Shown: piece by piece, positions 10,098 through 24,700 of the stretch | Layout of the letters: each line of letters begins with the position of its first letter | Position numbering within the stretch: position 1 is the first letter of the stretch | Position numbers and translations under genes: made by a program | Assembly (NCBI GenBank): GCA_020444245.1 | Contig: JAHLLI010000007.1 | Span: 124,001-188,000 of the forward strand | From: Actinomycetales bacterium | Lineage (GTDB): Bacteria; Actinomycetota; Actinomycetes; Actinomycetales; Cellulomonadaceae | Direction of reading: 5' to 3' | DNA: 64,000 nt | Notes under the pieces: generated by a model | Told to the model about the DNA's origin: nothing | The model's input: the letters and a program-made list of their open reading frames with translations, nothing else | Database searches by the model: none

Positions 10098-11285
10098 TCA
10101 GCGTAGCCGCGGGTGGACGGCGTCCCAGACCGCGTCCGCGACCGCGTCCTTGCTGCCCTCGGAGCGGGCCACGACCTGCCCCTCGGCGTCGAGCACCGTC
10201 ACGGTGGTCGGGACGTCCCCGAACCCGACACCCTCGCCGACCGGGTTGACCACCAGCAGGTCCGCGCCCTTGCGCCTGGCCTTGTCGGCGCCGTGGGCGA
10301 GTACGTCCTTCGCGCCGTCGCCGGTCTCGGCGGCGAACCCGACCACGACCTGGCCCGGCCGCCGCCCGGCGACCAGACCGGCCAGCACGTCCTGCGTCTG
10401 GACCAGCCGGAGGGTCGGCGCGCCGTCGTCCACCTTCTTGATCTTGGTCGCCGACGGCGACTCGGGGCGGAAGTCGGCGACTGCAGCCGCCATCACGACC
10501 ACGTCTGCGGCCGTCGCCTCCTCGCGGACCGCGGCGGCCAGCTCCGCCGACGTCTCGACCGCCACGACGCGCACGCCGGCCGGCGCGGGCAGCGCGACGT
10601 TCGCCGCCACCAGGGTGACCTGCGCCCCACGTCTCGCCGCCGCACGCGCGAGCGCCCAGCCCTGGCGTCCGGTCGACCGGTTGCCCAGGAACCGCACGGG
10701 GTCGATCGGCTCCCGTGTCCCGCCCGCGGAGATCACCACACGGCGCCCGGCCAGGTCCTGGGGGGCGACGAGCGTCAAGGCCGCCGCCGCGATGTCGTCG
10801 GGCTCGGGCAGCCGCCCTGGACCGGAGTCGGTGCCCGTGAGCCGGCCCACGGCCGGTTCCATCACGTGCACACCCCGCTCGCGCAGGGTCGCCACGTTGG
10901 CCCGGGTGGCCGGGTGCAGCCACATCTCGGTGTGCATCGCCGGCACCATCAGGACCGGGCACCGGACCGTGAGCAGGGCGGCGGTCAGCAGGTCGTCACA
11001 GCGCCCTGCAGCGGCCCTGGCCAGCAGGTCGGCCGTCGCGGGTGCGACGATCACCAGCTCGGCCTCGCGGCCCAGGGACACGTGCTCCACCGCCGGGACG
11101 TCGTCGAAGACGTCGGTGGTCACCTGCTCGCCGGACAGCGCCTCCCAGGTGGCCCGCCCGACGAACTCGAGCGAGGCCCGAGTGGGCACCACTCGCACGT
11201 CGTGGCCGGCCTCGGTGAGCAGGCGGAGCAGCAGCGCGGACTTGTAGGCGGCGATGCCCGCGCCGACGCCGAGCAGGATGCGCAG
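10098..11285 (-). CDS. coaBC: Bifunctional phosphopantothenoylcysteine decarboxylase / phosphopantothenate-cysteine ligase, probable CTG start
   Basis: Two steps of coenzyme A synthesis. The CoaC half (about 1-185) carries the FMN-binding N terminus [30 protein letters not shown] and the substrate-clamp Cys region [16 protein letters not shown]. The CoaB half has [27 protein letters not shown] and KIKK. There is no ATG, GTG or TTG between the in-frame rpoZ TGA (11291-11289) and a GTG at 11204, which would delete the FMN loop. The CTG at 11285-11283 gives [10 protein letters not shown], aligning with family N termini, and GAGGG sits 7 nt upstream inside the rpoZ end. 395 aa from that start. 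Confidence 0.85.
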   Translation of the reverse strand: MRILLGVGAGIAAYKSALLLRLLTEAGHDVRVVPTRASLEFVGRATWEALSGEQVTTDVFDDVPAVEHVSLGREAELVIVAPATADLLARAAAGRCDDLLTAALLTVRCPVLMVPAMHTEMWLHPATRANVATLRERGVHVMEPAVGRLTGTDSGPGRLPEPDDIAAAALTLVAPQDLAGRRVVISAGGTREPIDPVRFLGNRSTGRQGWALARAAARRGAQVTLVAANVALPAPAGVRVVAVETSAELAAAVREEATAADVVVMAAAVADFRPESPSATKIKKVDDGAPTLRLVQTQDVLAGLVAGRRPGQVVVGFAAETGDGAKDVLAHGADKARRKGADLLVVNPVGEGVGFGDVPTTVTVLDAEGQVVARSEGSKDAVADAVWDAVHPRLR

Positions 11286-11288
11286 GTC

Positions 11289-11552
11289 TCAGCCCTCGGT
11301 GGGCGTGACGGTCAGCAGACCGGCGTTGATCTCCCGCATCGCGATCGACAGGGCCTTCTCCTGGTGCTTGGCCTCGACCAGCGGGCCGACGTACTCCAGC
11401 AGGCCCTCGTTGAGCTGGGAGTAGTACGCGTTGATCTGCCGCGCGCGCTTGGCGGCGTAGATCACCAGCGCGTACTTGGAGTCGGCGGCCGCGAGCAGCT
11501 CGTCGATCGGCGGGTCGGTGATGCCCTCGGGCTGAGCGATGGTTCCGGCCAT
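11289..11552 (-). CDS. rpoZ: RNA polymerase omega subunit
   Basis: A small RNA polymerase assembly subunit, 87 aa from the ATG at 11552 ([20 protein letters not shown]). The conserved core is [31 protein letters not shown], followed by [23 protein letters not shown]. The actinobacterial order gmk-rpoZ-coaBC-metK supports the call. Its last codons carry the Shine-Dalgarno sequence for coaBC. A 107-bp spacer to gmk holds no further gene that I can see. Confidence 0.95.
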   Translation of the reverse strand: MAGTIAQPEGITDPPIDELLAAADSKYALVIYAAKRARQINAYYSQLNEGLLEYVGPLVEAKHQEKALSIAMREINAGLLTVTPTEG

Positions 11553-11659
11553 GGCGTGTGGGCTCCAGGTGTCGTGGGGCAGAGTCTGTGACCGTGTGGT
11601 CCGTGGCGGTGCGCGGCCCGCGCGTGCGCGTGCGGGCGCCTCGACCGCGGTCGTCGAGT

Positions 11660-12229
11660 CTACCGCGCCGTCAGGCCCATCACCTCGATGAGCTCGTCCG
11701 TGGCGCGCTGCACGTCGTCGTTGACGATCGTGTGGTCGAACTCCGCCTCGGCCGCCAGCTCGACCCGGGCGGTCGCCAGCCGGCGCTCGCGCTCCTCGGC
11801 GTCCTCCGTGCCCCGACCCACCAGGCGCCGCTCGAGCTCGGCCCAGCTGGGCGGGGCCAGGAACACGAACCGGGCGTCCGGCATCGCGGCGCGGACCTGG
11901 CGAGCCCCGGCGAGGTCGATCTCCAGGAGCGCGGGCACGCCGGCACGCAGGTGCTCGAGGACTGGTCCGCGTGGCGTGCCGTACCGGTGCCGTCCGTGCA
12001 CCACGGCCCACTCGAGGAACTCCCCCGCGGCGACCATCTGGTCGAACCGCTCGGGAGTGACGAACAGGTAGTGGACCCCGTCGACCTCACCGGGACGCGG
12101 CGACCTGGTGGTCGCCGAGACCGACAGCCAGACCTCGGGGTACCGCGCCCGCACATCTGCCGAGACCGTGCCCTTGCCCACCGCGGTAGGGCCGGCCAGG
12201 ACGGTCAGTCGCGCCGGGGTCTGGTCCAC
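11660..12229 (-). CDS. gmk: Guanylate kinase
   Basis: Phosphorylates GMP to GDP. 189 aa. The P-loop reads [12 protein letters not shown], followed by the GMP-binding segment [23 protein letters not shown] and [18 protein letters not shown], then [13 protein letters not shown]. The GTG at 12229 abuts the mihF stop (TGA then GTG), so it is coupled to mihF. Confidence 0.96.
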   Translation of the reverse strand: MDQTPARLTVLAGPTAVGKGTVSADVRARYPEVWLSVSATTRSPRPGEVDGVHYLFVTPERFDQMVAAGEFLEWAVVHGRHRYGTPRGPVLEHLRAGVPALLEIDLAGARQVRAAMPDARFVFLAPPSWAELERRLVGRGTEDAEERERRLATARVELAAEAEFDHTIVNDDVQRATDELIEVMGLTAR

Positions 12230-12550
12230 TCAGCCGAAGCGCTGGATCAGGGCCTCGGCCTGGTGCGGGCCAAGACCCCGCAGGCGCCGGCTCTCGGAGA
12301 TCCCGATCTCCGCCATGATCGCGCGGGCCTTGATCTTTCCGACCCCAGGGAGCGACTCGAGGAGCGCCGAGACCTTGAGCTTGCCGATCACCTCGTCCGT
12401 GCGCCCCTGCTCGATCACCTCCGCCAGCGAGCCCTGGGAGTACTTGAGGCGGTTCTTCACCTCTGCCCGGGCCTGGCGTGCTGCCGCTGCCTTCTCCAGG
12501 GCGGCTGCACGCTGTTCCGGGGTCAGCGGGGGTAGGGCCACGCGGGTCAC
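12230..12550 (-). CDS. mihF: Actinobacterial integration host factor (mIHF)
   Basis: An essential nucleoid-associated DNA-binding protein specific to actinobacteria, unrelated to proteobacterial IHF. 106 aa, with the helix-two-turn-helix motif near the C terminus (SALLESLPGVGKIKARAIMAEIGISESRRLRGLG) after a long charged N-terminal helix (TPEQRAAALEKAAAARQARAEVKNRL). The GTG is at 12550 behind AGAAGG. It leads the gmk-rpoZ-coaBC-metK run, as in other actinobacteria. Confidence 0.93.
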   Translation of the reverse strand: MTRVALPPLTPEQRAAALEKAAAARQARAEVKNRLKYSQGSLAEVIEQGRTDEVIGKLKVSALLESLPGVGKIKARAIMAEIGISESRRLRGLGPHQAEALIQRFG

Positions 12551-12583
12551 CTTCTTCGCGCGTCTGCGGTTGTGGTCGGGACG

Positions 12584-12613
12584 AACCTAGCGAGGAGCGG
12601 CACAGGTCGGCAA
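12584..12613 (-). promoter_or_regulatory. Sigma-70-type promoter of the mihF-gmk-rpoZ-coaBC-metK unit
   Basis: On the minus strand TTGCCG (12613-12608) and TAGGTT (12589-12584) are separated by 18 bp, matching the housekeeping consensus TTGACA / TANNNT. The implied start is near 12577, giving a leader of about 25 nt with AGAAGG before the mihF GTG. The 115-bp gap back to pyrF shows no hairpin I would call a terminator. Confidence 0.55.
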
Positions 12614-12665
12614 CGCGGGCGAGGCATAGGGGTCGATATCGCCCTGACCAGCGAGCTCGGCCGGG

Positions 12666-13507
12666 TCAGCGCAGGGCCGCGGCGGCGTCCGCCGTCGCGC
12701 GCTCCGCCGCACCGCGCAGGGACCCCGGATCGGGCCCTGCGGCGAGCACGGCACGCGAGGTGGAGGCCAGCACCGCCCCCCGTGCGCCGCCGAACACCCG
12801 ACGCAGCTCGGGCGCCCCAGCGCCCTGGGCACCGACCCCCGGTGCCAGCAGCGGGCCGCGGACCGCGGCGAGGTCCAGACCGAGCTCGGCGGCCGCGTCA
12901 CCGGTCGTCGCACCGACCACGAGACCCACCGAACCCAGCATCGCGCCCGCTGCGCGCTCCGCCGCGTTGCGCCCGCCTGCCCACGTCGCCACACGCCCGG
13001 CCACCGAGTCCCGGCCGCCGACGTGCTGGACCTCTGCGCCCTCCGGGTTGGACGTCAGGCAGAGCACGAACAGCCCGCGCCCCGCAGCGAGCGCGGCATC
13101 GACGGTGGCGTCCAGCGACGCCGGACCCAGGTAGGGGCTCACCGTCAGCGCGTCGGCGGCCAACGGCGCGCCCTCGCGCAGGTAGGCGTCGGTGTACCCG
13201 GCCATCGTCGAGCCGATGTCGCCACGCTTGGCGTCGAGGATGACCTGGCTGCCCGACCCGCGGGCCGCCGTCAGGACCTCTTCGAGCACCGCCACCCCGG
13301 CCGCACCGTGCCGTTCGAAGAACGCCGACTGCGGCTTCAGCGCGGCGACCCTGCCTGCCACCGCATCGACCACGCGCAGCGCGAACGACCGCAGCCCCGC
13401 CGGGTCGTCCGACAGGCCCCACGCTGCCAGCAGCCCCGGGTGCGGGTCGATGCCCACGCACAGCGGCCCGAGGTCGTCCATCGCAGCGGCGAGCCGCGCC
13501 CCGAAGC

Positions 13508-13511
<4 letters not shown>
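12666..13511 (-). CDS. pyrF: Orotidine 5'-phosphate decarboxylase (type 2)
   Basis: The last step of UMP synthesis. 281 aa, the longer actinobacterial/myxococcal subgroup, with [29 protein letters not shown], the catalytic Lys/Asp motif [14 protein letters not shown] and PGVGAQGAG. The GTG at 13511 overlaps the carB stop as GTGA. It is the terminal gene of the pyr operon. Confidence 0.95.
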
Positions 13512-16826
<3,315 letters not shown>

Positions 16827-16843
<17 letters not shown>

Positions 16844-18017
16844 CGCCGGCCTCCTTCCCGGTGGTCATCAGATCCACGAACCTGTCGAACAGGTAGGCCG
16901 CGTCGTGCGGGCCGGCCGCCGCCTCCGGGTGGTACTGCACCGAGAACGCCGGCAGGTCCAGGCACTCCAGGCCCTCGACCACGTCGTCGTTGAGGTCCAC
17001 GTGCGAGACCCTCACGCGGCCGTAGCGGCCGTCGGCGTGCGGCGCCGTGGACTCGCCCGTCAGCGGCGCGTCGACGGCGAAGCCGTGGTTGTGCGCGGTG
17101 ATCTCGACCTTGCCGGTCCGCCGGTCCATCACCGGCTGGTTCACCCCGCGGTGGCCGTAGGTCAGCTTGTAGGTCCCGAAGCCCAGCGCCCGGCCCAGGA
17201 TCTGGTTGCCGTAGCAGATGCCGAAGAACGGGATCCGCCGGTCCAGGACGTCGCGCAACAGGTCCACCTCGTGCGTGGCGGCGCCCGGGTCGCCCGGGCC
17301 GTTGGAGAAGAAGACCCCGTCGGGGGCGAGCTCGGCGACCTCGGCGGCACTGACCGTGGACGGGACCACGTGGGTGCGCACCCCTCGCTCAGCGAGCCGG
17401 TGCGGGGTCATGGACTTGATCCCGAGGTCGACGGCGACCACCGTCAGGGGCCGTCCGCCGGGGGGTACCGAGCCGGGCACCGGCTCGATCGTGTACCGCT
17501 CCGACGCGCTCACCTCGCCGGCCAGGTCCGCGCCGGCCATCATCGGGGCCGCGCGCACCTCGGCCAGCAGGTCCTCGAGCTGCCGGCGACGGCCGCCGGC
17601 GTCGACCAGCGCGTCGCCGGAGAAGATCCCCGCACGCATCACACCCTGCTCGCGCAGGTGGCGGGTGATCGCGCGGGTGTCGACCGCGCTGATCCCGACG
17701 ATCCCCTCGGCGACCAGCCCGTCATCCAGGGACCGCACCGAGCGCCAGTTCGACGGCCGCACCGCCGGGTCGCGCACCACGTAGCCGGCGACCCAGATCC
17801 TGGTGGACTCCGGGTCCTCGTCGTTCAGCCCGGTGTTGCCGATGTGCGGCGCCGTCATCACGACGATCTGCCGGTGGTACGACGGGTCGGTCAGGGTCTC
17901 CTGGTACCCGGTCATCCCGGTGTTGAACACGATCTCGCCGACCGTGGACCCGGTGGCTCCGAAGGCCTCGCCGACGTACGTCCGGCCGTCCTCGAGGACG
18001 AGCACGGCCTCGCTCAC
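16827..18017 (-). CDS. carA: Carbamoyl-phosphate synthase, small (glutaminase) subunit
   Basis: Hydrolyses glutamine and channels ammonia to CarB. 396 aa from the GTG at 18017 ([20 protein letters not shown]). The N-terminal CPSase_sm domain has [14 protein letters not shown]. The class I glutaminase domain has the nucleophile Cys in [16 protein letters not shown], with His and Glu in [15 protein letters not shown]. The start overlaps the pyrC stop (GTGA). A longer open frame runs upstream but is antisense-like junk over pyrC. Confidence 0.96.
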
Positions 18018-19330
18018 GCCACCACCGCCTCGACCAGCGCCCCGTCGCGTACCGTGGGCCGGCCCCGCAGGAACGTGGCGACCACCCGACCGGTGAGCTC
18101 CATCCCGCCGTAGGGGCTGTTGCGGCTCGTGCTCGCGTGCGCCGCGGGGTCCACGGTCCACCGCGCCGCAGGGTCCACGAGCGTGACGTTCGCCGGCTCG
18201 CCGACCGCGAGCGGGCGGCCCTGCGCCCGGGGGCCCGAGTCGACCCGGCCGATCCTGGCCGGCGTGGCCGACATCACCCGCGCCACATCGGCCCAGGTCA
18301 TCCGGCCCGTGGCCACCATCGTCGTGGACACGATGCCCAGCGCGGTCTCCAGGCCGGTCATGCCGAACGCGGCCGCGGCCCACTCGCAGTCCTTGTCCTC
18401 GCGGGTGTGCGGAGCGTGGTCCGTGCCGACCACGTCGATCGTCCCGTCCGCCAGGCCCGCCCGGACCGCCTCGACGTCCTCGGGGGTGCGCAGCGGCGGG
18501 TTCACCTTGAACAGCGGGTCGTAGCTGCGGGCCAGGGCATCGGTGAGCGACAGGTGGTGCGGTGTCGCCTCGGCCGTCACCCCGATCCCCCGCGCCTTGG
18601 CCCACCGCACGATCTCGACCGACCCGGCGGTCGACACGTGCAGGACGTGCAGCCGCGACCCGACGTGCTGGGCGAGCAGGACGTCCCGCGCGACGATCGA
18701 CTCCTCGGCGACCGCGGGCCAGCCCGCCAACCCGAGCTCCGCCGAGACCACGCCCTCGTGCATCTGGGCCTCGCGCGTCAGCCGCGGCTCCTGGGCATGC
18801 TGCGCCACGACGCCGTCGAAGGCCTTGACGTACTCCAGGGCCCGGCGCATGAGCACCGGGTCGTGCACGCACATCCCGTCGTCGGAGAACACCCGCACCC
18901 TGGCGGCCGACTGGGCCATCGCGCCGAGCTCCGCGAGCTGCTCGCCACGCAGGCCCACGCTCACCGCGCCGACCGGGAACACGTCCACCAGGCCGGCGTC
19001 CTGGCCCAGCCGCAGCACCTGCTCCACGACCCCTGCGGTGTCCGCGACCGGCGACGTGTTCGCCATCGCGTGCACCGCCGTGTAGCCGCCGAGCGCCGCC
19101 GCGCGCGACCCGGTCAGCACGGTCTCGGCGTCCTCGCGACCGGGCTCGCGCAGATGGGTGTGCAGGTCGACCAGCCCGGGCAGGGCGACCAGCCCACCCG
19201 CGTCGACCACCTCGGCCGATCCGGCCTCGCGGGCCGCGTCCGGTCCGATGGCGGCGATCCGCCCGTCCACGATCAGCAGGTCGGTCGGGGTTCCGCCCAG
19301 CGGGGCGACCCCGCGCAGCAGGTGGCTCAT
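18014..19330 (-). CDS. pyrC: Dihydroorotase
   Basis: Cyclises carbamoyl aspartate to dihydroorotate. 438 aa, type I amidohydrolase, with the metal ligands in [23 protein letters not shown], further His ligands in [10 protein letters not shown] and [10 protein letters not shown], and the catalytic Asp in [17 protein letters not shown]. The ATG at 19330 overlaps the pyrB stop. Confidence 0.96.
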   Translation of the reverse strand: MSHLLRGVAPLGGTPTDLLIVDGRIAAIGPDAAREAGSAEVVDAGGLVALPGLVDLHTHLREPGREDAETVLTGSRAAALGGYTAVHAMANTSPVADTAGVVEQVLRLGQDAGLVDVFPVGAVSVGLRGEQLAELGAMAQSAARVRVFSDDGMCVHDPVLMRRALEYVKAFDGVVAQHAQEPRLTREAQMHEGVVSAELGLAGWPAVAEESIVARDVLLAQHVGSRLHVLHVSTAGSVEIVRWAKARGIGVTAEATPHHLSLTDALARSYDPLFKVNPPLRTPEDVEAVRAGLADGTIDVVGTDHAPHTREDKDCEWAAAAFGMTGLETALGIVSTTMVATGRMTWADVARVMSATPARIGRVDSGPRAQGRPLAVGEPANVTLVDPAARWTVDPAAHASTSRNSPYGGMELTGRVVATFLRGRPTVRDGALVEAVVA

Positions 19331-20306
19331 GCTTCGTCCTCCCTCTCACCGGCCAGCAGGAGGTACAGCACGGCCATCCGCACCGCGACCCCGTTGGCCA
19401 CCTGCTCGACGATGACGGCGCGCGGCGAGTCGGCCGCGTCCGCCGAGATCTCCAGCCCCCGGTTCATCGGACCCGGGTGCATGACGATGGCGTGCTCCGG
19501 CAGCCGCGCCAGCCGGCGCGCGTCCAACCCGTACTGGCGGGTGTACTCCAGCGGGCTGGGGAAGAAGCTCGTCGCTCCCCCGCCGCCACCCATCCGCTCG
19601 CGCTGGACCCGCAGCATCATGATCGCGTCCGGCCCACCGTCGACGACCTCGTCCAGGTGGTAGGAGACCTCGCAGGGCCACCTCTCGACCCCCACCGGGA
19701 CAAGCGTCGGCGGCGCGACCAGCGTGACCCGCGCGCCGAGCGTGGTCAGCAGGTCCACGTTGGAGCGCGCCACCCGCGAGTGCAGCACGTCGCCGACGAT
19801 CGCCACGCGCAGACCGGCGAGGTCGTCGCCCACGCCGTCCGGCTCGGCGGCCGTCCCGCGCAGGTGCCGGCGCACGGTGAATGCGTCGAGCAGGGCCTGG
19901 GTCGGGTGCTGGTGGGTGCCGTCGCCGGCGTTGAGCACCGCTGCGCTGAGCCAGCCGGCGTTGGCGAGCCGGTGGGGCGCCCCGGAGGCCTGGTGGCGCA
20001 CCACCACGGCGTCCGCGCCCATCGCGTGCAGGGTCAGCGCGGTGTCCTTGAGCGACTCGCCCTTGGACACGCTCGAACCCTTGGCCGAGAAGTTGATGAC
20101 GTCCGCGGACAACCGCTTGGCGGCCGCCTCGAACGAGATCCGGGTACGGGTGGAGTCCTCGAAGAACAGGTTCACCACCGTGCGCCCACGCAGGGTGGGC
20201 AGCTTCTTGATCTCCCGGGACTGGGTCTTGGCCATCTCCGCGGAGGTGTCCAGGATGTGCACCGCGGTGGCGTGGTCGAGGTCGGCGGCCGACAGGAGGT
20301 GTCGCA

Positions 20307-20307
<1 letters not shown>
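19327..20307 (-). CDS. pyrB: Aspartate carbamoyltransferase, catalytic subunit
   Basis: Commits carbamoyl phosphate to pyrimidines. 326 aa from the ATG at 20307 ([19 protein letters not shown]). The carbamoyl-phosphate loop is [19 protein letters not shown], then [27 protein letters not shown] and the aspartate-binding [14 protein letters not shown] insertion sits in [14 protein letters not shown], in the 240s-loop region. There is no pyrI nearby; actinobacterial enzymes usually lack it. It overlaps pyrR by one base. Confidence 0.96.
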
Positions 20308-20924
<617 letters not shown>

Positions 20925-20930
<6 letters not shown>

Positions 20931-21662
20931 CAGGTCCTGCGGCCAGGCCGCCGTCCGGCGCCGGAACTGCGCGGGTGTCTCACCGGTCAGACGCCCGAAG
21001 GTGCGGGTCAGCAGCGCCTGGTCGTAGAAGCCCGCCTCGTGCGCGACCTCCGCGATCGGCAGGTCGGAGGTCGCCAGCAGCGTCGCCGCCCGGTCCACCC
21101 GCGACCGGAGCACGTACTGCTGGGGCGAGAGCCCGTAGACCGCCCGCATCCGGCGCTCGAGGGTCGAGACCGAGCACCCGGCCGCCGCCGCCATGTCCGC
21201 GACGGGCACGGGCTCCGCGGGCCGGCCGGCGACCAGGGTCGCGACCCGCTCCAGCGATGCGACGACCGCGTCGTCGGCGTCCCGGCGGCGCAGGTCCTCC
21301 GACACGCTGACCAGGCCGAGGACGACGCCGTCGCGGCGCACCACCTCCTTGGAGGTGAGGTACCACCCCGCCACTCCCCCGGGTCGCAGGATCAGCTCCA
21401 GGGTCCGGTGCAGCGGGCGCCCGGTGGCGAGGACCTCGGCGTCCTGGGCCTGGTAGTGCACCGCCAGGTGGGGCACGAAGAGGTCCTCGGCCCGGCGACC
21501 CACCACGTCGCGCACCGAGCTGCGGCCGGTCCGGGCCACGAACGCCTGGTTGGCCGCGACGTACCGACCCTCGGTGTCCTTGGCGCAGAACATGGTGCCG
21601 GTCAGCTGGTCCATCAGCGCGAGCGTGGCCGGGTCCAGCACCTCCCGCAGCGTCACGCCCAT
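20925..21662 (-). CDS. PAS-AraC family transcriptional regulator (putative proline-utilisation regulator)
   Basis: 245 aa. Residues about 8-130 form a PAS domain ([31 protein letters not shown], then [11 protein letters not shown] and [10 protein letters not shown]). About 150-235 is an AraC double HTH with [30 protein letters not shown] and [34 protein letters not shown]. The start is the ATG at 21662. It is divergent from putA across 82 bp, so it probably controls putA in response to a small ligand bound by the PAS domain; that role is inferred from position only. Its last codons overlap the pyrR promoter. Confidence 0.8.
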
Positions 21663-21744
21663 GGCCGGACGGTAGCCGAGGTCCCGCACCGGCCGCGCCG
21701 GATCCGTGCAAGACAGCCGCGCCCGGCGCGCGCAGCATGGTGGG

Positions 21745-24700
21745 ATGACCGCCCTCACCGACCACGTCCCCGCCGCCCTGGCCCTGGCCGACCGCTGGAT
21801 AGCCGCAACCGCGGACGGCGGCAGCGAGGCGGAGCGCAGAGCCACCGGGCGGCTCGCCGCCCTGGTCTCCGACCCCGCCGGCCTGGACCTGGCGCTGCGA
21901 TTCGTCGACCGGGTCGCCCGGCCCGAGGACGACCGGGTCGCCGCGGCGGAGCTCGCCACGCTCGGCCGGCTCGCCGGCGGCGCACGGTTCGTCGGCAGGC
22001 TGGACCGCACCCTGCTGCGACTCGGCGGCATCGCAGCGCCGCTCACCCCCGGCCTGGTGGTGCCGGCCGCGCGGGCACGCCTGCGCCAGCTCGTCGGGCA
22101 CCTGGTGGCCGACACCGCGGACCTCACCCGACACATCGCGCAGGCCCGCGCCCAGGGGTTCCGGCTCAACCTCAACCTGCTGGGCGAGGCCGTGCTCGGC
22201 GAGGCCGAGGCCGACCGGCGCCTGGCCGAGATCGGCCGGCTCGTCTCGCGCCCGGACGTGGACTACGTCTCCGTCAAGGTCTCGGCCGTGGCCAGCCAGC
22301 TCCACCCCTGGGACACCGACGGCAGCACCGAGCGCGTCGTGGCCAGGTTGCTCCCCCTGTACCGCACCGCCGCCGCGCACGACACGTTCCTCAACCTCGA
22401 CATGGAGGAGTACCACGACCTCGCGCTCACGGTCGCGGTGTTCGAGCGGCTGTGCGCCGAGGCCGACCTGCACGCCTCGCCGATGGGGATCGTGCTGCAG
22501 GCGTACCTGCCCGACGCGTCGGACGCGCTGGAGGAGATCACCGAGATCGCGCGCCGTCGTGTCGCAGCGGGTGGCAGCCCGGTGAAGGTCCGCCTGGTCA
22601 AGGGCGCCAACCTGGCCATGGAGCAGGTCGAGGCAGAGCTGCGGGGCTGGCCGCAGGCGCCCTACCCGACGAAGGCGGACGTCGACGCGCACTACGTGCG
22701 GCTCCTCGACCGTGCGGTCGACCCGGCCCGGACCCCTGCCGTGCGCGTCGGCGTGGCCAGCCACCACCTGTTCCACGTCGCCCTCGCCCACGTGCTCGCC
22801 GCGGACCGTGACGTGCTCGACGCCGTGGACGTCGAGATGCTCCAGGGCATGGCGCCCGCCCAGGCCCGCGCGGTGCGCGACACGCACGGCTCGGTGCTGC
22901 TGTACACGCCCGTGGTGGCCCGCAAGGACTTCGACGTGGCGATCGCGTACCTGGTGCGGCGCCTGGAGGAGAACGCTGCGCCGCAGAACTTCCTGCACAC
23001 CCTGGTCGGGGCCGGCTCGCCCGACGGCCTGGCCGCCCAGCGGGAACGGTTCGCAGCCTCCGTCGAGCAGGCCGCGACCGTGTCGACCGACCGACGCCGG
23101 GTACCGAGGCCCGAGCCCCGCGTCCCCGAGCCCGGGTTCACCAACCTGCCCGACACCGACCCCGCCGTGGCCGAGCACCGTGCCTGGGCCGCCGAGCTGC
23201 TGGCGCACGCACCGACCACGCCTCTACCCACCGAGGCGAGCACCGTCGCCGAGGTCGACGCAGCGGTCGCGCGAGCCGTCGCGCTCGCCGACGCCTGGGG
23301 CGCCATCCCGCCGGCGGATCGTGCCGCCGCCCTGCGCCGGGCCGCGGCCGAGCTCGACCGGGCCAGGGGCGAGCTGGTCCGGGCGATGGCCCACGAGGCC
23401 GGCAAGCCGGTCGCCGAGGCGGACCCCGAGGTCAGCGAGGGCGCCGACTTCGCGCGCTACTACGCCGAGCGGGCCGCGGACCTCGTCGACGGTCACGACC
23501 CGCTCGCGGTGTTCCGGCCACACGGGGTGAGCGTCGTGACCCCGCCGTGGAACTTCCCGGTCGCCATCCCGATCGGGTCGGCCCTGGCTGCGCTCGCTGC
23601 AGGGTCGCCCGTGATCCTCAAGCCGGCCCCGCAGACCCCCCGCTGCGCCGCGGTCGCCGCCGAGGCGGTCCGCACCGCGTTGCGCGACTCCGGCATCGAC
23701 CCCGACGTGCTCCAGGTGCTCCGCGTCCCGGAGAACGAGGTCGGGCGTCACCTGATCACCCACCCCGACGTCGCGCGCGTCCTGCTCACCGGGTCGATCG
23801 AGACCGCGCGGCTGTTCGCCGGTTGGCGGCCGTCCCTCGACGTGTACGCCGAGACCTCCGGCAAGAACGCGCTGATCGTGACGCCCGCCGCCGACGTCGA
23901 CCTCGCCGTCGCGGACGCCGTGCGGTCGGCCTTCGGGCACGCCGGGCAGAAGTGCTCGGCCGCCTCCCTGCTCATCCTGGTCGGCTCGGCGGGGCGCTCG
24001 GACCGGCTGCGCCGCCAGCTCGCCGACTCGGTGACGTCCCTCGCGGTCGGACCCGCGACGGACCTGAGCACCGCGATGGGGCCCCTGGTCGAGCCCGCAC
24101 AGGGCAAGCTCCTGCGGGCGCTGACCACCCTGGAGCCCGGCGAGCAGTGGCTCGTCGAACCGCGGCGCCTCGACGAGGAAGGCCGTCAGTGGACCCCTGG
24201 GGTCAAGCACGGCGTGGCGCCGGGGTCGTTCTTCCACACCACCGAGTGCTTCGGACCCGTGCTCGGCGTGATGCGGGTGGACACCCTCGACGAGGCGATC
24301 GAGCTGCAGAACGGCACGCCCTTCGGGCTCACCGGAGGCCTGCACTCCCTGGACGAGGCCGAGATCGAGCACTGGCTCGAGCGGGTCGAGGTGGGCAACG
24401 CCTACGTCAACCGGCACATCACCGGGGCGATCGTCCAGCGCCAGCCGTTCGGTGGCTGGAAGGCCTCCGTGGTCGGTCCCGGCGCGAAGGCCGGCGGCCC
24501 GGGGTACGTCGCGCAGCTGGGTACCTGGCACGACGCGGAGCACGTGCCCACCGAGCCGGACGCCTGGCTCGCGGCGGCGATCGCGGACGACGCCCGGGTG
24601 GCGACCGAGCTCTTCGGTCCGGCCGACCCGACCGGTCTGCGGGCGGAGGAGAACACCCTGCGCTACCTCCCGGTGGGCCACCTGTGGCTCAGGGTCGGCG

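Noticed and set aside
7172-10249. Very long plus-strand open frame opposite priA and metK (also similar ones opposite carB, alaS, aspS, pilT-pilC)
   Set aside because: In DNA this GC-rich, antisense frames lack stops by composition. The translations are Arg/Pro/His-rich, have no motif and lie over conserved genes.
12634-12665. GGTCGATATCGCC between pyrF and mihF as a further FliA-type promoter
   Set aside because: TATCG is present but no TTGAG lies 16 bp away on the required side.
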